Positions 9,767 to 22,085 are shown, counted from the first letter of the stretch. The stretch is 64,000 bases of DNA from Acidobacteriaceae bacterium (GCA_027452245.1 DAIDGW010000090.1:19053-83052), one strand, 5' to 3'. Notes: generated from the sequence alone by a model not told the origin. A program made the numbers and translations.

Positions 9767-12313
9767 CTAATGGGGTAAGTAGTCCTCGCGAGTGATGCCG
9801 AGTCGCAGCATCTTAGACTGTAGAGTTGTGCGCTTCACACCCAGGCGGTGGGCGGCGCCATCGGGTCCGGAGAGCTTACCACGAGTTTCCCGTAGCATGC
9901 GGATGATCAAGTCACGTTCGCTGGTTTCGAGGAGTTGTGGCCGGGGGCCCGTGGTGCGTTGCAACTCGGACAGGGGAGCGCGCAGCACAGTTCCGTGGGT
10001 GAGAATGATGGATCGCTCAATGAAGTTTTCTAGTTCTCGGATGTTGCCGGGCCAGTGCCAGGAGGCGATCGCATCGCGGATTTTCGCCGGTACGCTGTCG
10101 ATCGTCTTGCCCATTTTTTCCGAGTGCTTGTGGACGAAATGGCGCACCAATAGCGGGATATCGGAAAACCGCTCGCGCAGGGGCGGCATTCGAATGGGGA
10201 AGACATTCAAACGGTAGAAGAGATCACTGCGGAATTCGTGTTTTTCGACGCTCGTTGCCAAATCCCGATTCGTTGCCGCCACTAGACGCACGTTGACTTT
10301 GATCGTGCGGTTCCCGCCCAAGCGCTCGAATTCTTGGTCTTGTAAAACCCGAAGGAGCTTCGGCTGTAGTTCGAGTGGAATTTCTCCGATTTCGTCGAGA
10401 AACAGTGTGCCTCCATGGGCGAGTTCCATGCGACCTATTTTCTGTGAAACGGCGCCGGTAAAGGCTCCTTTTTCGTGCCCGAAGAGTTCGCTTTCCAGTA
10501 ATCCTGTGGGAATGGCCGCACAGTTCAGCTTGATAAACTCCTTATGGTTTCGTGGACTTATTCGGTGAATGGCGCGGGCGATAAGTTCTTTGCCGGTACC
10601 AGTTTCTCCAAGCACCAGGACGGTTGCATCGCTGGAGGCCACCGTCGCTACCTGGTGCAATACTTCTTTCAGAGCCCTACTCTCCCCAATAATGTCCTCG
10701 AAATGTATCTCGGTGCGGATCTCGCCTTCGAGATACTCTTTTTCTTCCGCCAGCAAGTTTTTAAGCTGCTCGATTTGCTGCACGGCGCGAGCATTCTCGA
10801 TAGCAATGGTGATTTGCCCGGCGATCTGCCGAAGCAAGGCACAATCCTGCGGTCCAAAGGCATTTTCCCGGGTACTGGCGATGTTGAGCGTACCCAGTGA
10901 CCCGCGGTTCGACGACAGCGGAACACAGCACAAAGTGCGCAAGCCTTCCTCAAGAATGCGGGCGGTGAATTCAGTGCCGAATGCCGCGATCTCATTGCGG
11001 GAGAAGACCATAGCTGCACGTGAAATGAGAGCTTTGCCGGTCGGAGCCTGGCTGATGTCAAGGCTCGCTCCGGCGGCCTTCAGAAATCCCTTGCTGAGAG
11101 GGAAATCAGTAGCTTGCCAGATCAGCCGATTTTCCCTTTCATCGTGGTAGACGATGCTCGCATATTCATGATGCAGAACATGGCGCAGGTGAGCTGATAA
11201 CTTTGGGAAGATCTTGTGTACGTCCCAGTTTGCAGCAAGCAGGGCATTGATCCTCGCAAGAGCCTGCATGCGTTCCCGTTGAAGCCTGAGATGGCGATGC
11301 GCCAGTACATTGTCGAAAGCTAAAGCGATCAGGCCAGAAAGCTGCTTCAGCGCGGGAACCGTTTCAGAGGCAAATGCATGACCATGTGTGCTTTGCAGGC
11401 AAATTGTCCCCAGACGACCTTTGGCAGTGGCCAGCGGCAGCAGGCAGATCGATCGCACGCCTTTTTTGAGGGCGGCGTGCAGCACAGGGCTCCCGATCCG
11501 TTCCAGTTCTTGATAATGGAAGACCTGCAGTTCCTGGCGACGAAAAGCGGTTCCGAGGAAAGGATCATCCATCTGGAGCACGCTGCCACGCGGGGGAGGG
11601 TCACCGGGACGAATTTCGAGTGAGTGTTGCCGCAAAACTCCCAAATTGTCGTCGAAATAAGCGACCGAGGCGAACTCATGAGGGGCTACTTTTTGCAGGC
11701 TGCGTTCGGTCGCCGCAAAAAGCTGGGGCAGGTCAAGACTGGAGGCCAGGGCGGTTTCAGCCTCCAAGAGCGCCTTTGCGCCTAACGCCGCCTTGCTCAG
11801 CGTCCCCTGCACACACAGGGCTACCATTTCGGCCACACGGTTGAGGAATTCCAGGTCGTGGGGGGAAAACGAATGCGACTTGCGGCTTCCGAATCCGAGC
11901 GCACCTAGGCGCTGGCGTGCTGTGGTCAAAGGGAAGACACAATAGGACTGGAGATCGTAGTCACGCAACCATCTGAGACCCGAGGCAAAGCGGTGCTCCT
12001 GCCGCAGATCATCGATATACAAAGATTCCTGGCTGCGCCAGACTTCCCCAGCAGCAGCTTCACCGATACTCACCTGCAGGGGAGCGGAGAGCCATGAAGA
12101 TTGCTGCCAAACATGAAGCTGCATCAAGTTCAGGACAGGGTCATGCAGCGCGAAATTGATGAAATCGAAGGCAATTACATTTTGCAGGATCGGGGTCAGT
12201 GCGCGGAACAGTTCTGCTGGATCCTGCTGATGTGACACCACGTCAGCCATCTGCAGCAGCGCGGTGTAGCGCTGGACATCGACTTCGAGCTTCGGGGCTC
12301 CGACGGGGCACAT
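9767..12313 (-). CDS. sigma-54-dependent activator with three GAF domains (FhlA/NorR-like)
   Basis: An 848-residue bacterial enhancer-binding protein. Three GAF-type sensory domains occupy roughly residues 15-175, 185-335 and 350-510. The AAA+ domain follows (about 535-770) with Walker [16 protein letters not shown], the sigma-54 contact loop GAFTGA and Walker [10 protein letters not shown] Fis-type helix-turn-helix ([22 protein letters not shown]) ends the protein. There is no receiver domain, so control is by ligand or redox input to the GAF domains (inference). It is divergent from the small gene at 12611. No sigma-54 promoter with GG-N10-GC was found next to it. Confidence 0.95.
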   Translation of the reverse strand: MCPVGAPKLEVDVQRYTALLQMADVVSHQQDPAELFRALTPILQNVIAFDFINFALHDPVLNLMQLHVWQQSSWLSAPLQVSIGEAAAGEVWRSQESLYIDDLRQEHRFASGLRWLRDYDLQSYCVFPLTTARQRLGALGFGSRKSHSFSPHDLEFLNRVAEMVALCVQGTLSKAALGAKALLEAETALASSLDLPQLFAATERSLQKVAPHEFASVAYFDDNLGVLRQHSLEIRPGDPPPRGSVLQMDDPFLGTAFRRQELQVFHYQELERIGSPVLHAALKKGVRSICLLPLATAKGRLGTICLQSTHGHAFASETVPALKQLSGLIALAFDNVLAHRHLRLQRERMQALARINALLAANWDVHKIFPKLSAHLRHVLHHEYASIVYHDERENRLIWQATDFPLSKGFLKAAGASLDISQAPTGKALISRAAMVFSRNEIAAFGTEFTARILEEGLRTLCCVPLSSNRGSLGTLNIASTRENAFGPQDCALLRQIAGQITIAIENARAVQQIEQLKNLLAEEKEYLEGEIRTEIHFEDIIGESRALKEVLHQVATVASSDATVLVLGETGTGKELIARAIHRISPRNHKEFIKLNCAAIPTGLLESELFGHEKGAFTGAVSQKIGRMELAHGGTLFLDEIGEIPLELQPKLLRVLQDQEFERLGGNRTIKVNVRLVAATNRDLATSVEKHEFRSDLFYRLNVFPIRMPPLRERFSDIPLLVRHFVHKHSEKMGKTIDSVPAKIRDAIASWHWPGNIRELENFIERSIILTHGTVLRAPLSELQRTTGPRPQLLETSERDLIIRMLRETRGKLSGPDGAAHRLGVKRTTLQSKMLRLGITREDYLPH

Positions 12314-12433
12314 ACAACGACGTCACGGACAAACATCAACGCGGATGCTTTTCCCCAGAGAAACCGGCCGCCATTAAGAATGCGGATTATAGTCGGCAGG
12401 TTAATCCAGCCGATATCTACGTTTTCCTGTTCC

Positions 12434-12530
12434 GTTTTTGTAACAAAAAGTGCCGATTGACGCAATATTCGAGCTGTCGTATCTCGGCAATGTGGATTAT
12501 CGCCCCGATCGTATTCCGGTTTTTGTAACA
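12434..12530. promoter_or_regulatory. intergenic repeats upstream of the sigma-54 activator
   Basis: The divergent intergenic region (12314-12610) holds a near-perfect palindrome TTTTTGT-A-ACAAAAA (12435-12449). Its left part, GTTTTTGTAACA (12434-12445), is repeated directly at 12519-12530, exactly 85 bases on. Between them are TGCCGA (12451-12456) and TCGGCA (12484-12489), the same arms as the tandem palindromes on the other side of the activator gene. This looks like an autoregulatory or shared operator region. The remainder of the 300 bases shows nothing else. Confidence 0.4.
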
Positions 12531-12610
12531 GACGGTTTGCGCCTACTTTCTGCCGTTGGACCCAGGTGCTAGATCCGAAGCCGCTGGATCGGTACATCTA
12601 TAATCACGAT

Positions 12611-12856
12611 ATGGCACGCGGCTGGGAGAGCAAGTCGGTTGAGGCACAGCAGGAAGAAGCGAAGCAAGCGACCCAGAGGACGAGTCCGGCATTGACGCCT
12701 GCGCAGGCCGCGCGAAAGCGGCAACTTGAAGTACTCAAGCTTTCGCGGCAGCGAGTTCGGGAGCAACTGGCAAGTAGTCCGGACGCTCGGCGACGAAGAA
12801 TGCTGGAGAATGCAATGGCTGACCTTGATCAGCAGATCAAGATGCTGGAAGTCTGA
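12611..12856 (+). CDS. small charged helical protein of unknown function
   Basis: The track ORF begins at 12566, but ATG 12611 (MARGWESKSVEAQQEEAK) is the more natural start and gives 81 residues. The protein is highly charged and helical, with a likely coiled-coil hairpin (KRQLEVLKLSRQRVREQL ... MLENAMADLDQQIKML). It has no signal peptide or membrane segment. It is followed 58 bases later by purS on the same strand. Function unknown. Confidence 0.65.
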   Translation: MARGWESKSVEAQQEEAKQATQRTSPALTPAQAARKRQLEVLKLSRQRVREQLASSPDARRRRMLENAMADLDQQIKMLEV

Positions 12857-12914
12857 TTTCCATACGTCACAATCACAGCCACTTCCAGTTTGGCCGCGTA
12901 TAATGAGTCTCCCC

Positions 12915-13160
12915 ATGAAAGCTTACGTTTACGTGTCTCTTAAAAAGAGCGTTCTCGATCCCCAGGGAAAAACTATTCAGGGTGCCCTCAACAAGATGGG
13001 CTACAAGGGGTTAGAGGATGTGCGGCAAGGCAAATTCTTCGAACTGACGCTCGATGGCAGGTTGTCGCGCGAGGAAGCCCAGGCCGAGGTTGAGCGCATC
13101 GCAAAGGAAGTGCTGACCAATCCTGTCATTGAGGAATGCCGCTGTTCATTGGCGGAATGA
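12915..13160 (+). CDS. purS: phosphoribosylformylglycinamidine synthase subunit PurS
   Basis: An 81-residue small subunit of the three-part FGAM synthase (PurS-PurQ-PurL) of purine biosynthesis. The start [20 protein letters not shown] is typical, and the conserved [18 protein letters not shown] core and C-terminal NPVIEECRC follow. An in-frame ATG at 12903 would add four residues. purQ and purL are not adjacent; glmS begins 10 bases after the stop, so the two may be co-transcribed. Confidence 0.92.
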   Translation: MKAYVYVSLKKSVLDPQGKTIQGALNKMGYKGLEDVRQGKFFELTLDGRLSREEAQAEVERIAKEVLTNPVIEECRCSLAE

Positions 13161-13170
13161 AGGTCAATTT

Positions 13171-15045
<1,875 letters not shown>

Positions 15046-15102
15046 AGGTCTACTTTCGGTGTCCAGGTTTCAGGTTCTCGCCTCGGTTTTGAGCTAACCG
15101 GC

Positions 15103-15399
15103 TCATGATTCCGCGACCTCGACATCGGTCTGGCGGAAGTCGTCTCCCGTGAAAAGAAGGGGCTCATCGAGTTCTCTGGCCAAGGCGTGAGCGAAGCAGT
15201 CGCCGAAGTTGAGACCGGCCTTGTGACGTCCTTTGCCAAAATCGCGGTAGGCTTGGCGGGCGATCTCCGCTTGGCGCTGGCTGACCGGCTCAACCTGGAT
15301 TCCGGCATTTCGGAGGAGATCGTCCAGTCGGCGACTCAGAAATGGGTCTTGATCCCGGTCGGTGATGATGCCGCTTTCAACGTAGCTGGTTGGAGTCAC
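15103..15399 (-). pseudogene. 5'-truncated VapC-type PIN-domain toxin
   Basis: The 98 residues match the C-terminal three quarters of a VapC RNase: SYVESG (helix 2 acidic residue), a conserved GKGRHKAGLNFGDCFAHALA and the terminal LLFTGDDFRQTDV. The N-terminal strand with the first catalytic Asp (normally MxxDTSA) is absent. An in-frame TGA lies seven codons before the presumed GTG start, inside the end of the membrane-protein gene that overlaps it by 23 bases. No VapB antitoxin is present. It is best read as a deletion remnant and probably inactive. Confidence 0.8.
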
Positions 15400-16963
15400 G
15401 GGTAAGGTCGATCAGTCGCCACATCACCCCTGCAAGGGCGGCCAGTGCGGCGATCCAGATTGCTAGCGCCACATCGACTACCCACTCTGAAACGTCCCCC
15501 ACTCGGCGCAACAAGAACGGCAGGAAGTTCCAGGTTGTAATGTGAACGTAATCCCACGGATCCTGCGACATGGCTTTGGTATGAAGGCCCCAGGCGTTCA
15601 TCTTTCCAAGGGCGAAAGCGGCGATGTTCTTGAAGCGCAGAGCGATCACAAATGTGGGATGCCCCAGTGTTTCCATCTGATAGATCTCGAGTGGCAGCCA
15701 GAACATCAATGATGCGAGCTGAATGGCAAAGCTCATCGCGATTAAAGCGAGTGCGGCGCGCCAAGCGGTTTTTCCGATCACATCCCGAAATTGGAGCAAC
15801 AACGGCACGCCGAGCAAGGCGACCATTTCGACGGCGGTTGAAACGTAACGGTCTCCCCAAGCAAAATCGCCCGTCCAGTAGGTGTAGCGGGCGTAGAAGC
15901 AGATGTACATCAGCAGTAGGGCGAGCGAAGTCACTGCATACGCGCGAACCGGTGCAGCCATCCGCTTCCAGAGGAAGGTAACGAGAAGAATTGCCAGTAT
16001 CAGGAGTGGATCGAACAGGAAGATGGATTTTTCTGGCTTAAACAAAGGGCCCAAAAAGCCTTGGTGAAATGGAGTGCTCCAGGGAAAGCTGGCCGGAAGA
16101 GAGGGATCTTGCGCGCGCTGCTCTTTGGTAAATAGCGAGACGTAGGTATTGGTGAACGACCCGAAGCGATAGAACTGGTAAAGACGGTCGATGAGGAAAA
16201 ACGAAAAATATGCCGGAACAGCTACTTTGCAATAAGCGAGCGCCCGGTTCCAGATACTTCGGATCGGTGTGTCTTGGTACCACAAGATCAGAAGCATCAA
16301 AATTCCCGCCGCAATGATGTCGAGAGCGGTGGTCAGGCGGGTAAGGAGATTCAGTCCCAGAGCGGCAGAACCTACCAGCAATGAACGCAACCGCCCGGTT
16401 TGCAGCCATTCGTACTGATACGAAAAGCCTACGAGGGTGAGCAGCATGATGTAATTGTTCTCCATCATGTTCTGCGTGTAGTGCAGGTGGGTCGTACAGA
16501 ATAGCAGCGCCAGCACGCCGTAAATGGATTCTCGGTGCGAGAATCCCAGTTGCAGTAGAAGGCGGAGGGCGATCAAGGAGGTAAGAACATTCACCAGAAT
16601 GCTAGTGCCATAGCTGGCTACGATGCTTCGGACTGAAGGGTCGTCGGTGTAATCCGAAATTGAAGGAAGATGCGCGATCCCGGTGCCGATCAGATCGAAA
16701 GGCAGCATGATCAGGGATTGTCCGATGCCATACCAGGCATAGATCTGGCCTCGGCGGCCGTAAATGCCGAACTCCGGATACTCGTAGGGAAAGACTTGGG
16801 GCTCGGAGGTCCAAAGCCAGTGAGTCACCTGCAGCCGATGGGTGGTGTCGGCACTGCCAACTTCTCCTGATTGCACGACGAAGGCAAGCAGGGCGGCCGC
16901 AAAACAGAGAAGCACGACAGGATCGCGAAACCAACGAGTCATCGAAATGGCATGGTAATACAT
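15377..16963 (-). CDS. polytopic membrane protein, possibly GT-C glycosyltransferase-like
   Basis: About 528 residues with roughly 10-12 hydrophobic segments. An early loop carries acidic and aromatic residues (EYPEFGIYGRRGQIYAWYG), and a later loop holds RYTYWTGDFAWGDRYVS, a pattern seen in acidobacterial and planctomycetal membrane proteins related to dolichyl-phosphate-mannose transferases. I cannot identify a certain catalytic motif. The track start at 17065 would overlap the divergent kinase gene; ATG 16963 (MYYHAISMTRWF) or ATG 16942 is more likely, with no clear ribosome-binding site. Its 3' end overlaps the vapC remnant. Confidence 0.75.
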   Translation of the reverse strand: MYYHAISMTRWFRDPVVLLCFAAALLAFVVQSGEVGSADTTHRLQVTHWLWTSEPQVFPYEYPEFGIYGRRGQIYAWYGIGQSLIMLPFDLIGTGIAHLPSISDYTDDPSVRSIVASYGTSILVNVLTSLIALRLLLQLGFSHRESIYGVLALLFCTTHLHYTQNMMENNYIMLLTLVGFSYQYEWLQTGRLRSLLVGSAALGLNLLTRLTTALDIIAAGILMLLILWYQDTPIRSIWNRALAYCKVAVPAYFSFFLIDRLYQFYRFGSFTNTYVSLFTKEQRAQDPSLPASFPWSTPFHQGFLGPLFKPEKSIFLFDPLLILAILLVTFLWKRMAAPVRAYAVTSLALLLMYICFYARYTYWTGDFAWGDRYVSTAVEMVALLGVPLLLQFRDVIGKTAWRAALALIAMSFAIQLASLMFWLPLEIYQMETLGHPTFVIALRFKNIAAFALGKMNAWGLHTKAMSQDPWDYVHITTWNFLPFLLRRVGDVSEWVVDVALAIWIAALAALAGVMWRLIDLTRDSNQLR

Positions 16964-17017
16964 TGCGCGGTCGGCGGAGTTCCGGATCTCGCGATAGACT
17001 GTTGCGGGTAAAGAATC

Positions 17018-19771
17018 ATGGCATTCTGTTCTTCCTGTGGAACTGAAATTCGCGAGCAGGCACACTTTTGCTCGCGCTGCGGCACGCCAGTGGCTGACAG
17101 CAGCGACGACATGGCCACGATTGACTATGCGACGCCCAGTCCGCGCCCCCGTTCCGGATTGGCGCCTTCGGGGCGTACAGCATCGGGGTCTGGTTCGTCG
17201 TCAGGTTCATCCCTGAAGACTACCGCCGAATATTCCATTAGCGAAGGGCGCTTCCTTCCTGGGCGATTGCTGGCCAGCCGCTATCGCATCATTGCGCTGC
17301 TGGGCAAAGGTGGCATGGGAGAGGTTTATCGGGCCGATGACCTGACACTCGGACAGCCCGTGGCGCTGAAATTTCTTCCGGACGAAGCCGCCAGTGACGA
17401 GGGGCTGGTTGAGCGATTCAAGAACGAGGTCAGGATTGCGCGACGAGTCTCGCATCCCAACGTCTGCCGCGTTTACGACGTGGGCGAGGTCGAGGGGCAC
17501 ACGTTTTTCACCATGGAGTACGTGGACGGGGAGGACTTGGCCTCGCTGTTGCGACGCATAGGCAGACTTCCCAATGACAAGGCACTCGATATCGCGCGGC
17601 AACTTTGCGCTGGATTGGCGGCGGCACATGCAAAAGGAGTTCTGCACAGGGATCTAAAGCCGGCGAATATCATGCTTGACGGACGGGGGCAGGTGGTGAT
17701 CACCGATTTCGGACTGGCCGGCATTGGCGGTGAGATTCGCGGCGCCGAAATTCGCAGTGGGACCCCGGCATATATGGCTCCCGAACAGTTGGCCGGGCAG
17801 GAAGTTAGCGTGCGCAGCGATATCTATGCACTCGGTCTGGTGCTGTATGAGGTGTTCACGGGGAAGCGGGCATTCAAGGAAAAGCCTGCTGAACGCCTTC
17901 GCTCGTCGGCGGAACGGACCCCGAGCCGTCCGTCGTCGATGGTGCGGGATTTCGACCCGATTGTGGAGCGGGTAATTCTCCGCTGTCTGGAGACGGAGCC
18001 ATCAGCGCGCCCCGCGACGGTACTGAGTGTGGCGGCGGCATTGCCGGGCGGCGATCCGTTGGCAGCAGCCCTGGCTGCGGGAGAAACGCCCTCCCCTCAG
18101 ATGGTGGCCGCGTCGGGCGAAACGGCAGGGCTAAGTCCGAAAGTCGCAGTCATCTGCCTGGCGGCCGTCCTGATCGGACTGGGCCTGGTCTATTTCTTTG
18201 CCATTCATTACGACGGGATGCAGAAGTTGAGTCTGGATAGCCCAACCGATGTGCTCACGGTCAAGGCGCGAGAAATTGTTACGAAGCTCGGATATTCCGA
18301 TCGGCCGGTTGATAGCATTTCGGCAATGGATTTCGACGGCGATTTCTTAGATTACGTCGAAAAGAATGATAAGCCGCATCCGGACTGGAATAAGGTGCTG
18401 CAATCCCGCCCTTCGCCGCTTTATCTGTGGTATCGGCAGAGCCCAGAATTCATGGATGCAAGCGGGTTTCGCGACCAAATGCTCACCCCGGACATCGTGA
18501 CCCCGGACGATCCCCCGACAGTGCTTTCGGGCATGATCAATGTCCAGATCGATTCGCAAGGGAGACTAATTCATTTCCTGGCAATTCCTGCACAGAAGGC
18601 GACAGCCGCAACCACGCCTGTCCAGTTCGACTGGAATGTACTGTTCACGGCGGCCGGACTGGATCCGGCGCAGTTTCATCCCGTGCCCCCGGAGTGGAAT
18701 TCACTGGCAGCGGCGGATGCCCGAGCGGCATGGACCGGCACGTGGCCGGGGACGAATCGTCCATTGCGCGTGGAAGCGGCAGCCTGGCATGGCAAGGCAG
18801 TCTATTTCTCCATGATTGGACCGTGGACAACACCGGACCGGATGAAGAGTCCGGAGGAGTCGCTATCGAAGAAAATCCGAGAGATCATCGTGGTCATCTT
18901 GATCATCGTGGTGCTGACCGCGGCGGTGTTGCTGGCGCGGCACAACTACCGGCGAGGCAGGGGAGACCGGGAGGGCGCCTTTCGGCTGGCAGTGGTGATG
19001 TTTGCACTGGAAATTCTGATGTGGCTCTGCCGCGCCCATCTCGTTCCGGCTTTGGACACGGTAGGCATGCTGGTGATCGCGACGAGTACGGGTTTGTTTA
19101 CCTCAGCCATTACCTGGATTTTGTACATGGCACTGGAGCCCTGGGTCCGGCGGCACTGGCCACAGACCATCATTTCCTGGAGTCGTCTGCTTTCAGGACA
19201 ATTCCGCGACCCGGTAGTAGGACGGGATATTTTGTTTGGCGTAATACTCGGAGTGGTCTGGCTTCTGATTTTCGCGCTCCGGTCGATTCCCATGATGCGG
19301 ATGGGGGCGCCGCCCGGACTCGGCGGCGCGGACTACTTGACAGGGGGACGGACAGCACTGGGAGCATGGTTGGCACAGTTTCCGAGTTCAATCATGGGGA
19401 CCTTGCAATTTTTCTTTATCCTGCTGGGCCTTAAAGTTCTACTGCGGAAGGATTGGCTTGCCGGAGCCGCATTCGTCGCCTTATTTGCCTTTCCCAAAGC
19501 ACTTACCAGCTTGTACTTGCCGGTGGAGTTGCCCACAGAGATACTGATATACACGGTCGCCGTGATCATCGTTTTCCGCTTTGGCCTTATCCCACTGGCC
19601 GTTGCCATCTTCACAATCGACATGCTCGGAAACGTTCCTTTCACGTGGGACATCTCAGCGTGGTATTTCAGCACGACGATTCTTGCCTTAATGAGCGTGG
19701 TCGCGATTGCGGTTTGGGGGTTCTATCACTCTTTAGGTGGACAAGCAGTTTGGAAATTTGAGGAAGAGTGA
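17018..19771 (+). CDS. membrane Ser/Thr protein kinase with N-terminal zinc ribbon
   Basis: A 917-residue kinase. Residues 4-21 form a zinc ribbon (CSSC ... CSRC), then a Ser/Gly-rich linker. The Hanks-type kinase domain (about 88-350) is intact: GKGGMGEVYRA, catalytic Lys118 in VALKFL, HRDLKPANIM, DFGLAG and the APE-like MAPEQL. A transmembrane helix at about 374-396 precedes a probably extracytoplasmic domain to about 620. A block of seven or so membrane segments follows, resembling the membrane part of some CPBP- or sensor-like proteins. The kinase is therefore tied to an envelope signal. It is transcribed divergently from the membrane protein at 15377-16963. Confidence 0.93.
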   Translation: MAFCSSCGTEIREQAHFCSRCGTPVADSSDDMATIDYATPSPRPRSGLAPSGRTASGSGSSSGSSLKTTAEYSISEGRFLPGRLLASRYRIIALLGKGGMGEVYRADDLTLGQPVALKFLPDEAASDEGLVERFKNEVRIARRVSHPNVCRVYDVGEVEGHTFFTMEYVDGEDLASLLRRIGRLPNDKALDIARQLCAGLAAAHAKGVLHRDLKPANIMLDGRGQVVITDFGLAGIGGEIRGAEIRSGTPAYMAPEQLAGQEVSVRSDIYALGLVLYEVFTGKRAFKEKPAERLRSSAERTPSRPSSMVRDFDPIVERVILRCLETEPSARPATVLSVAAALPGGDPLAAALAAGETPSPQMVAASGETAGLSPKVAVICLAAVLIGLGLVYFFAIHYDGMQKLSLDSPTDVLTVKAREIVTKLGYSDRPVDSISAMDFDGDFLDYVEKNDKPHPDWNKVLQSRPSPLYLWYRQSPEFMDASGFRDQMLTPDIVTPDDPPTVLSGMINVQIDSQGRLIHFLAIPAQKATAATTPVQFDWNVLFTAAGLDPAQFHPVPPEWNSLAAADARAAWTGTWPGTNRPLRVEAAAWHGKAVYFSMIGPWTTPDRMKSPEESLSKKIREIIVVILIIVVLTAAVLLARHNYRRGRGDREGAFRLAVVMFALEILMWLCRAHLVPALDTVGMLVIATSTGLFTSAITWILYMALEPWVRRHWPQTIISWSRLLSGQFRDPVVGRDILFGVILGVVWLLIFALRSIPMMRMGAPPGLGGADYLTGGRTALGAWLAQFPSSIMGTLQFFFILLGLKVLLRKDWLAGAAFVALFAFPKALTSLYLPVELPTEILIYTVAVIIVFRFGLIPLAVAIFTIDMLGNVPFTWDISAWYFSTTILALMSVVAIAVWGFYHSLGGQAVWKFEEE

Positions 19772-19970
19772 TACTTGATTGCTCCGGCGCCTAGTTATGC
19801 TCCAGAGAGCGCTGGCACGAGGTTGTCGTAGTGCCGCAGCCAGTTTCGATTACGTCTATCTAGCCTACAACTTCAAGCTAAGGCTTCACTCGAGAGCATT
19901 TAGGGCACTTGATTTTCCCCCACGCAGGGAATTCCAGCCGCATCTTAATGGCGTACGCATGCATCTAAAA

Positions 19971-19991
19971 CTTGACAGTATCAGACTCAAC
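19971..19991. promoter_or_regulatory. HAIR-type HspR operator overlapping the dnaK promoter
   Basis: CTTGACA-N7-ACTCAAC matches the HspR HAIR consensus CTTGAGT-N7-ACTCAAG at 11 of 14 arm positions with exact spacing. It covers the -35 hexamer and spacer of the dnaK promoter, a position suited to repression. An HspR-like gene lies at 25249 in this window. Confidence 0.75.
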
Positions 19992-20000
19992 TCTTATCAT
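19972..20000 (+). promoter_or_regulatory. sigma-70-type promoter of dnaK
   Basis: TTGACA (19972-19977), a 17-bp spacer and TATCAT (19995-20000) form a near-consensus housekeeping promoter 65 bases upstream of the dnaK ATG. The -35 hexamer is embedded in the HAIR-type element. The rest of 19772-20064 shows nothing callable. Confidence 0.75.
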
Positions 20001-20064
20001 AGATTAAGGCGCAATAATTAAGACATTGATTTAGAGGTACTTACAAGTTCTGGAGGACCAAGTT

Positions 20065-22008
20065 ATGGGAAAGATTATAGGAATTGACCTCGGCACCACG
20101 AATTCTTGCGTAGCGGTAATGGAAGGAGGGGAGCCCAAGGTCATCGCAAATGAGGAAGGCGGCCGGACGACGCCTTCGGTCGTAGGATTCACGAAGACCG
20201 GAGAGAGGCTGGTGGGGCAGGTAGCCAAACGACAGGCGATCACCAACCCCGAAAACACCGTGTATTCGATCAAGCGGTTTATGGGACGCCGCTATGACGA
20301 GGTGCAGGAAGAAATCAAGATGGTCCCCTACAAGGTCGTTCGTCAGGGCGATCATATCGCGGTGATGGCGCAAGGCAAGGAGTACACGCCTCCGCAGATC
20401 TCGGCTTTGATCCTGCAAAAGCTGAAAAAAGCAGCCGAAGACTACCTCGGCGAAAAAGTCACTGATGCTGTGATTACCGTGCCCGCGTATTTCAATGACG
20501 CACAGCGCCAAGCGACGAAAGACGCCGGACAGATTGCTGGGTTGGAAGTGAAGCGCATCATCAACGAACCGACGGCTGCGGCGCTCGCGTACGGACTCGA
20601 CAAAGGGAAGGACGAAACCATCGCGGTGTATGACTTCGGCGGCGGTACGTTCGACATCTCGATCCTTGAAGTCGGCGAAGGCGTCATCGAAGTAAAAGCT
20701 ACCAATGGCGATACGCACCTGGGCGGCGACAACATCGATCAACGCATCGTCGATTGGCTCATTGACGAATTCAAGAAGGACGAAGGCCTGGACCTGCGTG
20801 GCAAGGGCAATGAAATGGCTCTGCAGCGTCTCCGCGACGCGGCGGAACGTGCCAAGATCGAACTTTCCACGACCATGGAGACGGAAATCAATCTGCCCTT
20901 CATCACGGCGGATGCGAGCGGTCCGAAGCACCTGGTGAAGAAGTTGACCCGCGCCAAGCTGGAAGGGATGATCGAAGACATCATTCAGCGTTCTGTGGGT
21001 CCGTGCAAACAATGCATGAAAGACGCAGGAGTAGATGCGAGCAAGATCAACGAAGTGGTATTGGTTGGCGGTCAGACGCGCATGCCTCGCATTCAGCAGT
21101 TGGTCAAAGAGCTATTCGGACGCGAAGGTCACAAGGGCGTGAATCCGGACGAGGTCGTTGCGGTCGGTGCAGCGATTCAGGGCGGCGTGCTCGGCGGCGA
21201 GGTGAAAGACCTGCTGTTGCTGGACGTAACTCCGCTGACGCTGTCGATCGAGACGCTGGGCGGAGTTTCCACTCCGATGATTCCGCGCAACACGACGATT
21301 CCGACGCGCAAGACAGAAACGTTCTCGACGGCAGCGGATAGCCAGACCTCGGTCGAGGTGCACGTCCTGCAGGGCGAACGCCCCATGGCGGCACAGAACC
21401 GCACGCTGGGCAAATTCCATTTGACGGGCATTCCGCCGGCACCGCGCGGGATTCCACAGATCGAAGTGACGTTCGACATTGATGCCAACGGCATTCTGAA
21501 CGTGACCGCGAAGGATACGGCTACGGGCAAGGACCAGAAGATCACGATTACGTCCTCTTCGGGCCTGTCGAAGGAGGAAGTCGAGCGCATGGCGAAGGAA
21601 GCCGAATCACACTCGGCGGAAGACAAGGCAAAGCGTGACGAGATCGAAGCGCGCAACCAGCTTGACTCCATGGTTTACAGCGTAGAGAAGATGCTGCGTG
21701 AGCACGGTGATAAGATCTCAGGCTCGGAGCGCGGTGACGTCGAAAACGCCTTAGCCGATGCCAAGAAGGCGCTGGAGGCGAACGACAAGGCGCAGATGGA
21801 TCGTGCCCGGGACGGTCTGACCCAGGCCTCGCATAAGCTGGCAGAACAGATGTATAAAGCGGCCGCGCCGCAGGGCGGAGCTCCGGGGGCGGGAAGTGGT
21901 CCGACTCCGGGCGCGGGTCCGGGTCCGCAGCCCGGCGGGAACGGTCAGGCCAAGAAGGACGAAGGCGTGATCGACGCCGAGTACGTGGACGTGGAGGACA
22001 AGAAGTAA
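20065..22008 (+). CDS. dnaK: chaperone DnaK (Hsp70)
   Basis: A 647-residue Hsp70 ATPase that folds and holds client proteins in the cytoplasm. It begins with [20 protein letters not shown] and carries the phosphate-2 motif [16 protein letters not shown], the linker-adjacent [18 protein letters not shown] and a Gly/Pro-rich C-terminal tail ending [10 protein letters not shown]. Length is normal. It is expressed from a promoter overlapped by a HAIR-type operator. No grpE lies between it and dnaJ, unlike the dnaK-grpE-dnaJ-hspR order of actinobacteria. Confidence 0.99.
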   Translation: MGKIIGIDLGTTNSCVAVMEGGEPKVIANEEGGRTTPSVVGFTKTGERLVGQVAKRQAITNPENTVYSIKRFMGRRYDEVQEEIKMVPYKVVRQGDHIAVMAQGKEYTPPQISALILQKLKKAAEDYLGEKVTDAVITVPAYFNDAQRQATKDAGQIAGLEVKRIINEPTAAALAYGLDKGKDETIAVYDFGGGTFDISILEVGEGVIEVKATNGDTHLGGDNIDQRIVDWLIDEFKKDEGLDLRGKGNEMALQRLRDAAERAKIELSTTMETEINLPFITADASGPKHLVKKLTRAKLEGMIEDIIQRSVGPCKQCMKDAGVDASKINEVVLVGGQTRMPRIQQLVKELFGREGHKGVNPDEVVAVGAAIQGGVLGGEVKDLLLLDVTPLTLSIETLGGVSTPMIPRNTTIPTRKTETFSTAADSQTSVEVHVLQGERPMAAQNRTLGKFHLTGIPPAPRGIPQIEVTFDIDANGILNVTAKDTATGKDQKITITSSSGLSKEEVERMAKEAESHSAEDKAKRDEIEARNQLDSMVYSVEKMLREHGDKISGSERGDVENALADAKKALEANDKAQMDRARDGLTQASHKLAEQMYKAAAPQGGAPGAGSGPTPGAGPGPQPGGNGQAKKDEGVIDAEYVDVEDKK

Positions 22009-22085
22009 TGGCGATCAGCGGGGCGTCGAAGCCCGCTGCGATCTCCCTTTGCCTGCGCGAAGGAATATCTTATAACGAATGGTTT

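Noticed and set aside
13161-13170. glmS ribozyme
   Set aside because: Only 10 bases separate purS and glmS; no room.
18427-19434. 335-residue plus-strand ORF inside the kinase gene
   Set aside because: Out-of-frame shadow of an intact gene with clear domains.
20041-21012. 323-residue minus-strand ORF
   Set aside because: Exact antisense of dnaK; a shadow of codon bias.
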